The position numbers were made by a program, and so were the translations under genes. Of a stretch of 64,000 nt of DNA, positions 16,738 through 26,361 are shown in pieces (position 1 is the stretch's first letter; each line of letters begins with the position of its first letter). Below the pieces are notes generated by a model that had not been told where the DNA came from, did no database searches, and saw only the letters and a program-made list of their open reading frames with translations. Origin of the DNA: Acuticoccus kalidii (GTDB lineage: Bacteria > Pseudomonadota > Alphaproteobacteria > Rhizobiales > Amorphaceae); NCBI RefSeq assembly GCF_021556395.1, contig NZ_JAKGCS010000025.1, positions 185,799 to 249,798 of the forward strand, in the 5' to 3' direction.

Positions 16738-17484
16738 TCAGTAGGCTGTCATGCCGCCATCGACGGTCAAAATCGCTCCGGTGCAGAACGAGGACTCATC
16801 GCCGGCGAGGTAGAGGATGGCGTTCGCGATCTCTTCGGGCGTGCCGAGACGCTTCATGAGCTGGCGGTCCTGAAGGCCCTTGAGGGTGCCTGCCGGGTCC
16901 GGCGCCTTTTCGAGGATTTCGTCGAAATAAGGGGAGTGGATCGTGCCGGGGGCGACCGCGTTCACGCGGATCTTGTCGTCCACATGGTCGATCGCCATGG
17001 CGCGAGTCAGCGAGGCGACTGCGCCTTTCGAAGCGCAATAGGCCGCGCGATTGGCGATCCCCACCTGCGCGACGACCGAGGCGACGTTGACGATGACGCC
17101 GCCGCTCACCATGATCGGAATGGCGCCTTTGCACATCAAAAAGAGGCCGGTGACGTTGACGTTCATCAACGCCTCCCAGTCGGAGCGGGAGGTTTCGAGG
17201 ACGCTGCCGGCGATGCCGTAACCGGCATTGTTGACGAGGATATCGATACGGCCGAAGCGCTCCCGCGTGGTGGCGATCGCGCGCTCGATGTCGTCTTCCT
17301 TGCCGAGATCGGCGACGATGATGGTGGTGTCGCCACCGCAAAGCGCCGCGGTTTCCTTGGCCGCCGCTTCGTTCCGCTCGACGATGACGAGACGCGCGCC
17401 TTCACGGGCGAACAACTCGCATGTCGCGCGGCCGATACCGGAGCCACCTCCGGTGATGAGGCAGACTTTGCCTTCGAGCCGCAT
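16738..17484 (-). CDS. SDR-family NAD(P)-dependent oxidoreductase
   Basis: 248 aa from the ATG at 17484 (MRLEGKVCLITGGGSGIG). The cofactor motif is at 11-18, NNAG at 85-88, and the catalytic set is Ser136, Tyr149 and Lys153 (AAYCASKGAV). An upstream in-frame ATG at 17535 would add low-complexity residues and is less likely. It is the first gene of the leftward five-gene operon, opposite the TetR-type regulator across a 307-bp divergent promoter region. Confidence 0.9.
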   Translation of the reverse strand: MRLEGKVCLITGGGSGIGRATCELFAREGARLVIVERNEAAAKETAALCGGDTTIIVADLGKEDDIERAIATTRERFGRIDILVNNAGYGIAGSVLETSRSDWEALMNVNVTGLFLMCKGAIPIMVSGGVIVNVASVVAQVGIANRAAYCASKGAVASLTRAMAIDHVDDKIRVNAVAPGTIHSPYFDEILEKAPDPAGTLKGLQDRQLMKRLGTPEEIANAILYLAGDESSFCTGAILTVDGGMTAY

Positions 17485-17791
17485 ATATCCTCCCGCGGCA
17501 CCGGCCGGGCCGGGCCAGCGTTTCCGCAATCCCAAGACGGTCGGCCGATTCTTTTATTTTTCGGCCCTGACTGACAAGTCAGATAGCGCATTGGCGTCGC
17601 ATGTGCAAGGATGCCGGTGGTTCGTTCCGCCGGCGGCTCTATACAGCCTCTTGTTGTCGGCTGGCATTCCGACGCCCGTTTGTGGCAAGGGAGGACGCGG
17701 CGTCGGAAGCCGCGAAATCGGCCGATTCGGCCAGAGTTGATGCGGAGATCTGCGAGCAACGTTTGCTCACAGCGATTGTCGGTGAAGTAAA
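17485..17791. promoter_or_regulatory. Divergent promoter region with two palindromes
   Basis: This 307-bp gene-free stretch lies between the SDR operon and the TetR-type gene. It contains TGACT-N4-AGTCA (17568-17581), nested with CTGAC-AA-GTCAG (17571-17582), near the SDR operon. It also has GAGCAA-CGT-TTGCTC (17754-17768), a perfect 6-bp-arm palindrome 23 bp before the regulator's ATG. The latter is a natural candidate for autoregulation, the former for control of the SDR operon. Confidence 0.6.
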
Positions 17792-18466
17792 ATGCGAGAC
17801 AGTATCAAGCAGGTGGCAACGAGGCTGTTCATCCTCCATGGCTATCGTGGCATGCGCTTCGGTGACATTGCAGAGACACTCGGGACGACGCGTGCGAATA
17901 TTCACTACCATTATGGGACCAAGGAAAACCTCGTCGACGAGCTGATCGAGGATTACATCAACGACACCTTGGCGCAGCTCGAGCAGGTGTGGACCAACGA
18001 CAGCCTCACCTTTCGTGAGAAGACGATCGAGACCAAGAATTTCAACTTCCGTCGGTACTCCTCCTTCAATGAGGACGAGAAGGGCCGGCAGTGGAGTATG
18101 ATTTCCCGCGCGCGTCTCGAATCGGAAATACTGACGGATCGCAGCAAGGCGGTGTTGCGGCGTTTCACCGAAGCCTTGAACCGATGGGTCACGGATTCGG
18201 TCTTCGCCGCACAGCAGCGCGGGGAGATCGACCGTCGCGCTCCCGTCGACGATATCGCCGTCCAACTGATCGCGATCATCGACAGCGCCGGCTCGATCAC
18301 CCAGGACGCCGGCGCGTTCGATCGCCTCGAGCATCTCTACATGGCGTTCATTCGCATCATCGGGAACGCCTATGGCGTCCCCGGTCATCAGCCCAACGCG
18401 ATGGAGGGCCACCCGCCCGCGGCGCCTTTGCGCGAGGCGGAGACCACGACCTCCGCCAAGCCCTGA
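17792..18466 (+). CDS. TetR/AcrR-family transcriptional regulator
   Basis: 224 aa. The N-terminal 50 residues form a TetR helix-turn-helix (MRFGDIAETLGTTRANIHYH then YGTKENLVDELI). The rest is an all-helical ligand domain, ending in a low-complexity tail rich in Pro and Ala. TetR proteins usually repress adjacent or divergent genes until they bind a small molecule. Its position opposite the SDR/DapA-like/CoA-transferase operon makes that operon the likely target. An inverted repeat at 17754-17768 suggests autoregulation. Confidence 0.9.
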   Translation: MRDSIKQVATRLFILHGYRGMRFGDIAETLGTTRANIHYHYGTKENLVDELIEDYINDTLAQLEQVWTNDSLTFREKTIETKNFNFRRYSSFNEDEKGRQWSMISRARLESEILTDRSKAVLRRFTEALNRWVTDSVFAAQQRGEIDRRAPVDDIAVQLIAIIDSAGSITQDAGAFDRLEHLYMAFIRIIGNAYGVPGHQPNAMEGHPPAAPLREAETTTSAKP

Positions 18467-18620
18467 CGCATCGCAGCGTGGCATCGGCGGTCGGCCTGGC
18501 ACCGGCTGTTTCGGGCCGAAAGGGTGTCGACCCAGCCTAAAGAATGCCGCGCCGAGGCTGACGTGGCCGCCATCATCAGGCAAGCTCGGGGCTGTTCCGT
18601 CAAGAAACAGGAGACGGCCC

Positions 18621-19118
18621 ATGATTGATGTTTACAAACTCGCTCGTCCGGCGGCGTCCGCGTCCGTCTCTCACGCCCATCGCCTTGCCGGGGTGTTGCG
18701 CGTCGCCGTGCTCGCGGGCCTTCTCGTCGCGGGGAGCGCGCTGGTCGCGACCGTAGAGGCCGACACGGCGGTGGACGAACGGCTCGACACGCTGTTCGGC
18801 GAGCATGAGCCGATCCGCGCCTTCCTCGCCGACCTCAAAACCGCCGTGGCCGATGGCGATCACCAGGCCGTCGCAGCGATGGTCGACTATCCGTTCAAGA
18901 CCGAGATCGAGGGAAAGGCCGTCACGATCGACGATGCGAGCGGCTTCGTCGATCACTATGACGGGATCATGACGCCCGCCGTGCAAGAGGCGATCGCCGC
19001 GCAGGATTATGACAATCTCTTCGCCAATTATCAGGGCGCGATGGTCGGCGACGGCGAAGTCTGGTTCTCACCGGTCGGGGAGGACGAGGCGGTGAAGATT
19101 ATCGCCGTCAATCAATAA
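18621..19118 (+). CDS. Exported small protein with an NTF2-like segment (uncharacterised)
   Basis: 165 aa. After a basic N-terminus there is one hydrophobic stretch (about residues 28-45, VLRVAVLAGLLVAGSALVAT), a signal peptide or membrane anchor. The remaining 115 residues include FLADLKTAVADGDHQAVAAM followed by VDYPFKTEI, a pattern common in small alpha+beta NTF2-like domains. The start at 18621 has CAGGAGA upstream. No partner gene is evident; it stands alone between the TetR gene and the DUF992-type gene. Function unknown. Confidence 0.7.
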   Translation: MIDVYKLARPAASASVSHAHRLAGVLRVAVLAGLLVAGSALVATVEADTAVDERLDTLFGEHEPIRAFLADLKTAVADGDHQAVAAMVDYPFKTEIEGKAVTIDDASGFVDHYDGIMTPAVQEAIAAQDYDNLFANYQGAMVGDGEVWFSPVGEDEAVKIIAVNQ

Positions 19119-19166
19119 AGCGGTCGCGGCGCGCGGCGTTGCAGTAAAGCGGCCGCGGCGCGCGGC
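19116..19166 (+). repeat. Two-copy 22-bp direct repeat
   Basis: The 22-mer at 19116-19137 (starting TAAAGCGG) recurs at 19145-19166 with one substitution, a period of 29 bp. The first copy includes the stop codon of the exported-protein gene. The unit is very GC-rich and could fold. No function is evident. Confidence 0.6.
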
Positions 19167-19239
19167 ATGGAACCCTAATCGCGGGATGCCGCGCGAGGAA
19201 GTGAAGAGGGGCGGCGCCCGAGACGCCGCCCGCAATCGA

Positions 19240-19725
19240 TCAGCGCGCCTCGAGGCTCATTTCGGCGACGCCGGCGGCGATGTTGGCGCCGACCTGGCCC
19301 TGGACCGACACCGGCTGCAGGCTGATCGAGCGGTCGAACCCGCCGACGAGCACGTTCGCGCCGACACCGACGCCCGCCGTCACGTCCGCCGAAACGCCGT
19401 AATATTTGCCGGCGAGCGCGCCCGGTTCGACGCTGGAGGCCGGTGCGAGCACACCCCAGACGAGCTCGCCCTCCTGGGTCTCACCGATATCGATGCCGAG
19501 CTTGGTGATCGTGCCGTCATAGACCTCCGTGACGCCGGAGACGCCGCTATAGGTGCATTCCAGGGATTTGCGCGAGCCGACGATCAGGCCCAGGCCACCG
19601 CTCACGCGGCAACGCAGTTCGCCCGCCTCCACACCGGCTTGCGCCGAAGCGCTCGTTGCGGCGCCGAGTGCGCCGGTGGCGATGGTGCCGGCAGCCAGAG
19701 TTGCGACCATGAGTGTGCGAAGCAT
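19240..19725 (-). CDS. DUF992-family exported protein
   Basis: 161 aa with a clear Sec signal peptide (MLRTLMVATLAAGTIATGAL, then ATSASAQA). The mature part matches the DUF992 pattern: GELRCRVSGGLGLIVGS, a Cys pair (RC and ECTY), SSVEPGALAGKYYGVSADVT and a Gly-rich repeat ending in the C-terminal beta region. DUF992 proteins are small periplasmic or outer-surface proteins of unknown role found widely in Hyphomicrobiales, which supports the taxonomic guess. The start is set at the signal peptide; a longer frame exists upstream but looks non-coding. Confidence 0.85.
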   Translation of the reverse strand: MLRTLMVATLAAGTIATGALGAATSASAQAGVEAGELRCRVSGGLGLIVGSRKSLECTYSGVSGVTEVYDGTITKLGIDIGETQEGELVWGVLAPASSVEPGALAGKYYGVSADVTAGVGVGANVLVGGFDRSISLQPVSVQGQVGANIAAGVAEMSLEAR

Positions 19726-20049
19726 CGTCGTCGTCCTTATGTCGCCCGAAGGGCATGGAGTGTTGCGACCGAACATGCCGACCGTTCGGCGATGCCGGTT
19801 TGACCACGGCGCGGCCGACCCGATCGGTGGCTTGGACCAAGGTGCGGTCCGAGGCCAGCGCGGCTGTCCGCGGATATAAGGTCGCTGAACCAATCCGACA
19901 GGGGGAAACCGCGCAACATCCGAAAAGATCGACGCATCTCCAACAACGCAAAGCGGTCAACATTGGTTCGCGTGGGGGTGACACCGCCTCCGCCGGCCCG
20001 GCCGTCACGCCGCCGTCAGAGAGAGGGCGCGCGTCAGCGCCCCCGCCGT
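19726..20049. other. Gene-free stretch of 324 bp
   Basis: This is upstream of the DUF992-type gene and downstream of the leftward dehydrogenase gene at 20050. A short stem GGGCGC/GCGCCC with a 6-nt loop (20025-20042) lies just after that gene and is followed on the minus strand by TCTCTCT; it may be a weak terminator. I see no ORF with convincing coding character on either strand. Confidence 0.5.
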
Positions 20050-21060
20050 TCAGGCGGGCCCGTAGAGCGCCGGTTTCGCCGGGTAGGTGATCGGAACCCG
20101 TCCGCCGCCGGCGAGCGCTGCGACACCGGCCTCGGCGACGAACGTCGCGCAAAAGCCGTCCCAGGCGTTTGCCGCGATATCGCTCGGCCTTCCCGTCTCG
20201 ATCGATCGGAGCCACGCCATCGCCTGACGGCGGTAGGCCTCGGCGAAACGGTCGCGCCAGTCGGGGGCGTAGGGCTCGTAGGACTTGAAGTCGGCATAGG
20301 TGCGCGTGGGCGCCGCGGCGTTGAGGAGCACGGAGCCCTTCTCGAAGACGAGTTCGCCGCGCACGTCATAGCCATAAGCGGCGTTGTTGTTGATCTCGAC
20401 ATTGACGAGCTGTCCCGCCTCGGTCTCGAGCACCATGAAGACCGGCGGGATGCGCTCGCCGTCTCGCTGCGGCTTGAAGGCCGACATCGCGCGAAATTCG
20501 GAGCCGAGCACGAAGCGTGCAATGTCGAATTCGTGCGGTGCGGAATTGGTGATCGCCATGTCCGCGGTGAACCAGGCGAACGGCGTTTCGACGTTGCGGT
20601 GGACGTTGTGCATCAGCATCGGCCGGCCGAGCGCGCCCGCTTCGACCGCTGCGCGCATATCGCGATAGGGCGGGTCGAAGCGGCGCATGAAACCCACCTG
20701 GACGAGGCGGCGGCCGGCGCGCACCTCCGCCTCGATCACCGGCCAGGCTTCAGCTGAGGTCGGCGCGAGCGGCTTTTCGCACAGCACCGGCTTGCCACGC
20801 TCGATCGCGGCGATGGTGAGGGCGGCATGGGTCTTGTCGGGGCTCGCGATGAGGACGGCGTCGACATCCTCGCGGATGACCGTCGCGGCTGCGTCGGTGG
20901 CGGCGTGGACGGCGCCCGTCGCCTCGGCGACCGCTTCGGCGCGCTCCGCGTCCTGATCGCAGACCACCTGGAGAACAGCGCCGGCCACCTCGCTGGCGAG
21001 GATGCGGGCATGGTCGGCGCCCATCACGCCCGCACCGATCACGGCAATTCTCGTCGACAT
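20050..21060 (-). CDS. Gfo/Idh/MocA-family dehydrogenase
   Basis: 336 aa from the ATG at 21060 (MSTRIAVIGAGVMGADHARI). Rossmann motif GAGVMG at 9-14; catalytic-Lys segment CEKPLAPTS; then the C-terminal sheet domain with ITNSAPHEFDIARFVLG, where the family His lies. Members oxidise inositols and sugars with NAD. It is the last gene of the ABC importer operon, 110 nt after the binding-protein stop with a hairpin in the gap. Gene order suggests that it acts on the imported cyclitol or sugar. Confidence 0.9.
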   Translation of the reverse strand: MSTRIAVIGAGVMGADHARILASEVAGAVLQVVCDQDAERAEAVAEATGAVHAATDAAATVIREDVDAVLIASPDKTHAALTIAAIERGKPVLCEKPLAPTSAEAWPVIEAEVRAGRRLVQVGFMRRFDPPYRDMRAAVEAGALGRPMLMHNVHRNVETPFAWFTADMAITNSAPHEFDIARFVLGSEFRAMSAFKPQRDGERIPPVFMVLETEAGQLVNVEINNNAAYGYDVRGELVFEKGSVLLNAAAPTRTYADFKSYEPYAPDWRDRFAEAYRRQAMAWLRSIETGRPSDIAANAWDGFCATFVAEAGVAALAGGGRVPITYPAKPALYGPA

Positions 21061-21138
21061 CGCGTTCACCGGAATTCGACGATGGGCATGGCGCATCGTC
21101 CGGTCGTCATCACGCGGCGGGCGCCGCGAGGCGAAAGG

Positions 21139-21160
21139 GATGGGCGCCGAAGCGCCCATC
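21139..21160 (-). promoter_or_regulatory. Intercistronic hairpin after the ABC binding-protein gene
   Basis: A 9-bp perfect stem (GATGGGCGC/GCGCCCATC) whose 4-nt loop reads TTCG on the minus strand, the extra-stable UUCG tetraloop. It begins 10 nt after the stop of the binding-protein gene and has no T-run. It probably stabilises the receptor mRNA or limits read-through into the dehydrogenase gene. Confidence 0.72.
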
Positions 21161-21170
21161 GGAAGGGGGC

Positions 21171-22163
21171 TCAGCCGCTGACGCAGTTGTCGGCGTTGTC
21201 GGGCGTGCAAACGTCGAGGCCGGTATAGATCGGATCCTCGACCGACTTGCCGTCCTTGAGATCCTTCAGGATGAACATCGCTTTATAGCCCATCTCGAAC
21301 GGACGCTGGCCGACCTGGCCGTTGGACAGCCCGTCTTTGAGCTGCTGCATCTGCATCGGCAGCGTGTCGGCGACGATGATCGACAGATCACCCGAGGCGA
21401 GCTTGTCCTTGTAGGGCTCGACCGCCTGGCGATACGCGTTGTCGTACCACTGGGTGAAGGCGCCGGTGGAGATGAAGGCGGTGAGGTCGGGGTTGGCGGC
21501 CAGAATGTCGGTCAGGCCCTGGACCGCCTTGTTGCCGTCATCGTCGGTGATGAGGGGGCAGCCGGAAATCTCGGTCCATCCATTCTGACCGTCGAGCGGG
21601 GAGCCGGGCGCATCGCCGAGCTTTTCGCCCGACAGCGTCTCGCGGATGCCGAGAAGGCGCTCATTGTGGTTCGCCGCCGCCGCGCCGCCGGTCTGAAGGC
21701 AGAGCTTGCCGCCATCCGGATGAAGCTTCTGCGCGATCTCCGCGAGGTTCACGCCGATATCGTAATTCTTGGTGCCGACGAAGGTGGCGCGGATGTCCTT
21801 GTCTTTCTCGAGAAGGTCGGCGTCCCAGGTCATCACCGGAATGCCGGCGTCCTTCGCCGCGCTGAGCGCCTTCGCCATCGCCGGGGCGTTGGAGGGCGAC
21901 ACCGCAATCCCGTCGACGCCTTGGGAAATCAGATCCTGCACGATCTGGATCTGCTCCATTTCGGTGTGCTCACCAGGGCCGATATAGACGCACTCGATCG
22001 AGCTGTCGTCTTCCTGCGCCTTGTAGCAACCGTCACGGGCGAGATCGAAGAAGGGGTTGTTCATCGCCTTGGGGACGAGCGCGAGACGCAATTTGTCCTG
22101 CGCATAGGCCGTCCCGCCCATCGCCACCGCGGCGAGTATCGCAAGGGATACGACTTTCTTCAT
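21171..22163 (-). CDS. ABC sugar importer substrate-binding protein (RbsB/type I fold)
   Basis: 330 aa with a signal peptide (MKKVVSLAILAAVAMGGTAY then AQ). The mature part has the periplasmic-binding-protein-4 pattern: LALVPKAMNNPFFDLARDGC, GVDGIAVSPSNAPAMAKAL, GIPVMTWDADL and the hinge region. Cys residues at the N-terminal region and near the C-terminus (VCTPDNADNC) could form disulfides in the periplasm. Such receptors bind pentoses, hexoses or inositols. A strong GGAGGAAA site precedes the ATG. It is the third gene of the importer operon (ATPase, permease, receptor). Confidence 0.93.
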   Translation of the reverse strand: MKKVVSLAILAAVAMGGTAYAQDKLRLALVPKAMNNPFFDLARDGCYKAQEDDSSIECVYIGPGEHTEMEQIQIVQDLISQGVDGIAVSPSNAPAMAKALSAAKDAGIPVMTWDADLLEKDKDIRATFVGTKNYDIGVNLAEIAQKLHPDGGKLCLQTGGAAAANHNERLLGIRETLSGEKLGDAPGSPLDGQNGWTEISGCPLITDDDGNKAVQGLTDILAANPDLTAFISTGAFTQWYDNAYRQAVEPYKDKLASGDLSIIVADTLPMQMQQLKDGLSNGQVGQRPFEMGYKAMFILKDLKDGKSVEDPIYTGLDVCTPDNADNCVSG

Positions 22164-22196
22164 GTGTTTCCTCCGGTTTTATTCGGTTATTGCGGA

Positions 22197-23239
22197 TTAA
22201 TCGCTCCGCTCGCGATTGCGGATCTGTTCGAGGAGCACGGCGAGCACCAGGAACAGGCCAACAAAGAATTGCTGCCAGAGCGCATCGATACCGCCCAGCA
22301 GAAGCGAGTTGCGGATCAGCTCCATGAGCGCCGCGCCGATCGGCGCGCCGACCGCGTAGACGACGCCGCCCATGAGGTTCGCCCCGCCGATCACCGAGGC
22401 GGCGATGACATTGAGCTCATAGGTGAGGCCGAGCGCGTTGGTGACGGAGCCGAACCAGCCGACCATGAGGAAGGCGGCGATGCCCGCCGTCATCGAGGAG
22501 ATGACGTAGACCGAGACCACCATCCGCTCGACCGGGATTCCCGCGAGCTTGGCGGCCTTCGCGTTGCCGCCGATCGCCACCACCCAGCGGCCCCAGGTCG
22601 TGTATCGGTAGACGAAGAGGAAGACGAGCGTCAGGACAGCGAGCACGATCACCGGGTTCGGAATGCCGAAGATGCTCTCCCCGCCGATCCACTCGAACAG
22701 CTCCTGATCGGGGCCGAAATCGTAGATCATCTTGTTGTTGGAGATCACCATCGCGATCGATCGGGCCATCGCGAGCATACCGAGTGTGACGACGAACGGG
22801 GCGAGCCGCAGATAGGCGATCAGCACCCCGTTGATGAGCCCGACCGTCGCCGCCGCGGCCATGCAGCCCACGAAGCCGAAGGCGATGCCATAACCCGTCT
22901 GCATGATGAGGCCGGTGACGATGCCGGTGAGGCCCATCAGCGAGCCGACCGAAAGGTCGATCCCGCCGGTGCAGATCACCGCCGACATGCCGAGCGCCAT
23001 GATGCCGAAAAAGGCGAAGTTGCGCGTGACGTTGAACATGTTCCGCTCGGTGAGGAAGACGTCCGAGGCGAAGGTCATCACGACGCCGATCGCGAGGATC
23101 GCGATGAACACCCAGAAGGGCTGCGTCTTCAGGATCGCGGCGAAACTCGACGATTCCTGGCGCGAGGTGATCGTGTCGTCGATCGCCGCATGGTCGACCG
23201 ATTCGCTCATGGCGGTGGGTGAGACTTGCTGATTGGTGC

Positions 23240-23243
<4 letters not shown>
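22197..23243 (-). CDS. ABC sugar importer permease (RbsC/AraH family)
   Basis: 348 aa, about 9-10 hydrophobic segments. Family features include FFGIMALGMSAVICTGGIDL, SVGSLMGLTGIV and YAVGAPIGAALMELIRN. The N-terminal 35 residues are polar and cytoplasmic. It overlaps the ATPase gene by 4 nt (ATGA), so the two are coupled. Together with the receptor it forms an importer for a monosaccharide or cyclitol; the dehydrogenases in this region favour a cyclitol. Confidence 0.94.
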
Positions 23244-23980
<737 letters not shown>

Positions 23981-24063
23981 GGAACCCTCCCTTCGATATG
24001 CGCACGCGAGTGTGCGTTCTTGTTCGGCGTCACCGGCCTAAGCATCGGTACACGCATAGATTT

Positions 24064-24079
24064 TGCAAGACTGATTGCA
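24064..24079. promoter_or_regulatory. Candidate RpiR operator upstream of the ABC importer operon
   Basis: The 16-bp sequence TGCAAGACTGATTGCA has perfect 5-bp arms (TGCAA/TTGCA) around 6 bp. The same arms and spacing occur at 30619-30634 between iolG and iolD. It sits 84-99 bp upstream of the importer's start codon, a usual repressor location. Confidence 0.65.
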
Positions 24080-24102
24080 CGGCGCGGGGCCATGCTGCAA
24101 CC

Positions 24103-25179
24103 TTAACTCAGCAAGAGTCGCTTGTGCGTCGTCGGCGTGATGCGGACCATGTCGGGCCCGGGGTGCGTCGGCCGCGGCGGAAGGTCGACAGGCTGCGGCG
24201 CTCCGGTCGCAGCGCTCCGCTCGAGTGCGCGCATGATTGCAACGTCTGCGAGACCTTCCGCGCCGTCCGGCTCCGGCGCCGTTCCACTTAAGATGCAATC
24301 GGAGAAATAGACCGTCTGCGCCCCGAACTGGTCGATCTGCGGAAACTCGCGGATCGTGACGGTGTCGCCCTTGCGCACGATCATCCGTGTCGCGACCTGG
24401 AATTTGTATCCGGGCTCGAGGACGATATCGCCTTCGGTGCCGACGACCCGGTACGAATTGACGTCGACGGCGCCAAAACTCGCCGTGAATTGGGCGAGAG
24501 CCCCGCCCGGAAAGCGCAACGTCGCGCCGATCGTCTCCTCGACCTCGGAAAAGCGCGCATCCTCGCCGCGCGCCGTGAGGGCCGAGACCTCGACCGGCTC
24601 CGCCGCGAAGACATGCCGTGCCGCATTGAGGCAATAAACGCCGATATCCTGGAGCGGGCCGCCCCAATGCTCGGCGAGGAGGCGGTGGTTCGCCGGATCC
24701 GCCGTCATCGTGAAGGTGGACGTGAAGACGCGCGGCGTCCCGATCTCCCCGGCGCGGATCGCCTCCAGCACCGCGATCGTGCCCGGCTCGCAATGAAGGC
24801 GGTAGGCGGTCATCAGATGGACGCCGGCCGCCTTCGCCGCGGCGATCATCGCGTCGCACTCGTCGACGCTGACGGCGAGCGGCTTTTCGACGAGCGCGTG
24901 CTTGCCGGCCTTGACGGCGCGGATCGTATAGTCGGCATGCATCGAGTTGGGCAGGGCGATATAGACCGCATCACAGACGTCCGCCGCCAGCATCTCGTCA
25001 TAGCGATCATAGCCGAAAACGTGCTCGACACCGTGAAAATCGGCGAGGCGCCGCGCATTGTCGGGGCTGCCACTCACGATCGCGGTGACGACGGAATTGT
25101 CGGCGACGCTCGCGCCGGGAAGGAAGGCCTCCTGCGAGATCCACCCGGCGCCGACGACGGCATAGCGGACTTTGTCCAT
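24103..25179 (-). CDS. Gfo/Idh/MocA-family dehydrogenase
   Basis: 358 aa. Rossmann segment AVVGAGWISQEAFLPG at the N-terminus, then VEKPLAVSVDECD with the catalytic Lys, and a C-terminal domain with HWGGPLQDIGVYCLNAARHV. This subtype resembles glucose-fructose oxidoreductase and D-xylose dehydrogenase more than IolG. AAGGAGG lies ten bases before the ATG. It is the last gene of the leftward iolG operon, 27 nt after the preceding dehydrogenase. Confidence 0.9.
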   Translation of the reverse strand: MDKVRYAVVGAGWISQEAFLPGASVADNSVVTAIVSGSPDNARRLADFHGVEHVFGYDRYDEMLAADVCDAVYIALPNSMHADYTIRAVKAGKHALVEKPLAVSVDECDAMIAAAKAAGVHLMTAYRLHCEPGTIAVLEAIRAGEIGTPRVFTSTFTMTADPANHRLLAEHWGGPLQDIGVYCLNAARHVFAAEPVEVSALTARGEDARFSEVEETIGATLRFPGGALAQFTASFGAVDVNSYRVVGTEGDIVLEPGYKFQVATRMIVRKGDTVTIREFPQIDQFGAQTVYFSDCILSGTAPEPDGAEGLADVAIMRALERSAATGAPQPVDLPPRPTHPGPDMVRITPTTHKRLLLS

Positions 25180-25206
25180 TCTGGTTCGATCCTCCTTGGT
25201 TGGTTT

Positions 25207-26361
25207 CTATGGTTCTCCGCGCACCGCCGCCGCCGGATTGGGCACGGCGAGCCACACCCGTTCCTGTGCCGATCGGGCAATGGTCTCGACGAGGGTTTGC
25301 ACCCGCGCGCCGGCGGCGAAGCCGAACGGCTCGTCGATCTCCCCGGCGATCGCCCGCAAATAGCCGAGCACCTCGATCGCCTTGAGGTCGTTGAAACCGA
25401 GCTGATGGCCCGGCGCGACGCAGAAATCGCCATAGGGCGCATGGGCCGGCCCGGCCTCGATACGGGCGAAGCCGCGGCGGCCATCGGGCCGGGCGGCGTC
25501 GTAATGGTGGAGCTCGTTGAACCGCTCCTGGCTGAAGGCGAGGGCGCCTTTGGTGCCGTAGAGCTCGAAATCGTGCTGCATGGTCCGGCCGGTGGCGAGC
25601 CAGTTGGCCTCGATCGATCCGCTCGCCCCGGAGGAAAAGCGCAGGAAGGCGCGGCCGATATCGTCGACCTCGATCGGCCGATCGGTGCCGGTCGCGTCGC
25701 GCCGTGTGCGCACCACCGTCACCGTGTCGCCCATCACCTCGGTGATCGGGCCGAGCAGGAACTCCGCCGTCGCGAGCGCATGACTGCCGATATCGGCGAG
25801 CGCGCCGCCGCCGGCGGGATCGTGGCGGAAGGTGAACGGGCCGGCGGGGTCGGCCATATAGTCCTCCGCGTGGATCCCGCGATAATTGACGATCGTGCCG
25901 AGTTCGCCCGCTTCGATCATGCGCCGGGCGAGGGTGAGCATCGGATTGCAGACATAGTTGAAGCCGACCTGCGTCCTGACGCCCGCCCGCGCCGCCGCGC
26001 GCGCCATCTCGGCGGCGTCCGAGGCGCGCGGCGCGAGCGGTTTTTCGCAATAGACGTGCTTGCCCGCCGCAATCGCCGCGAGCGCCATCTCCTTGTGCAG
26101 CGCGTTGGGGGCGGTGATGTCGACCAGGTCGATCGCCGGATCGGCGACGATCGTGCGCCAGTCGAACGTCGCGTGCCGAAAGCCGAGGCGGCGGGCGGCG
26201 GTCTCGGCGAGCGTGTCGGTCACGTCGGCGACGGTATGGAGGACGATCTCATAGGGAAGGTCGAAGACCTTTGCCGCGCTCGCGAAGCCGAACACGTGCG
26301 TCTTGCCCATGAAGCCCGTGCCGATGAGGCCGATCTTGAGTTCAGGCTTGGGCGCGGGCAT
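25207..26361 (-). CDS. Gfo/Idh/MocA-family dehydrogenase
   Basis: 384 aa. GLIGTGFMGKTHVFGF is the cofactor loop, CEKPLAPRAS holds the catalytic Lys, and the C-terminal domain carries DIGSHALATAEFLLG with the conserved Asp and His. It overlaps the hydroxyacid dehydrogenase gene by 20 nt, so the two are coupled. Sequence type suggests a sugar or cyclitol 2- or 3-dehydrogenase. Having three such enzymes in this one operon suggests oxidation of several stereoisomers, or sequential oxidation and epimerisation. Confidence 0.9.
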   Translation of the reverse strand: MPAPKPELKIGLIGTGFMGKTHVFGFASAAKVFDLPYEIVLHTVADVTDTLAETAARRLGFRHATFDWRTIVADPAIDLVDITAPNALHKEMALAAIAAGKHVYCEKPLAPRASDAAEMARAAARAGVRTQVGFNYVCNPMLTLARRMIEAGELGTIVNYRGIHAEDYMADPAGPFTFRHDPAGGGALADIGSHALATAEFLLGPITEVMGDTVTVVRTRRDATGTDRPIEVDDIGRAFLRFSSGASGSIEANWLATGRTMQHDFELYGTKGALAFSQERFNELHHYDAARPDGRRGFARIEAGPAHAPYGDFCVAPGHQLGFNDLKAIEVLGYLRAIAGEIDEPFGFAAGARVQTLVETIARSAQERVWLAVPNPAAAVRGEP

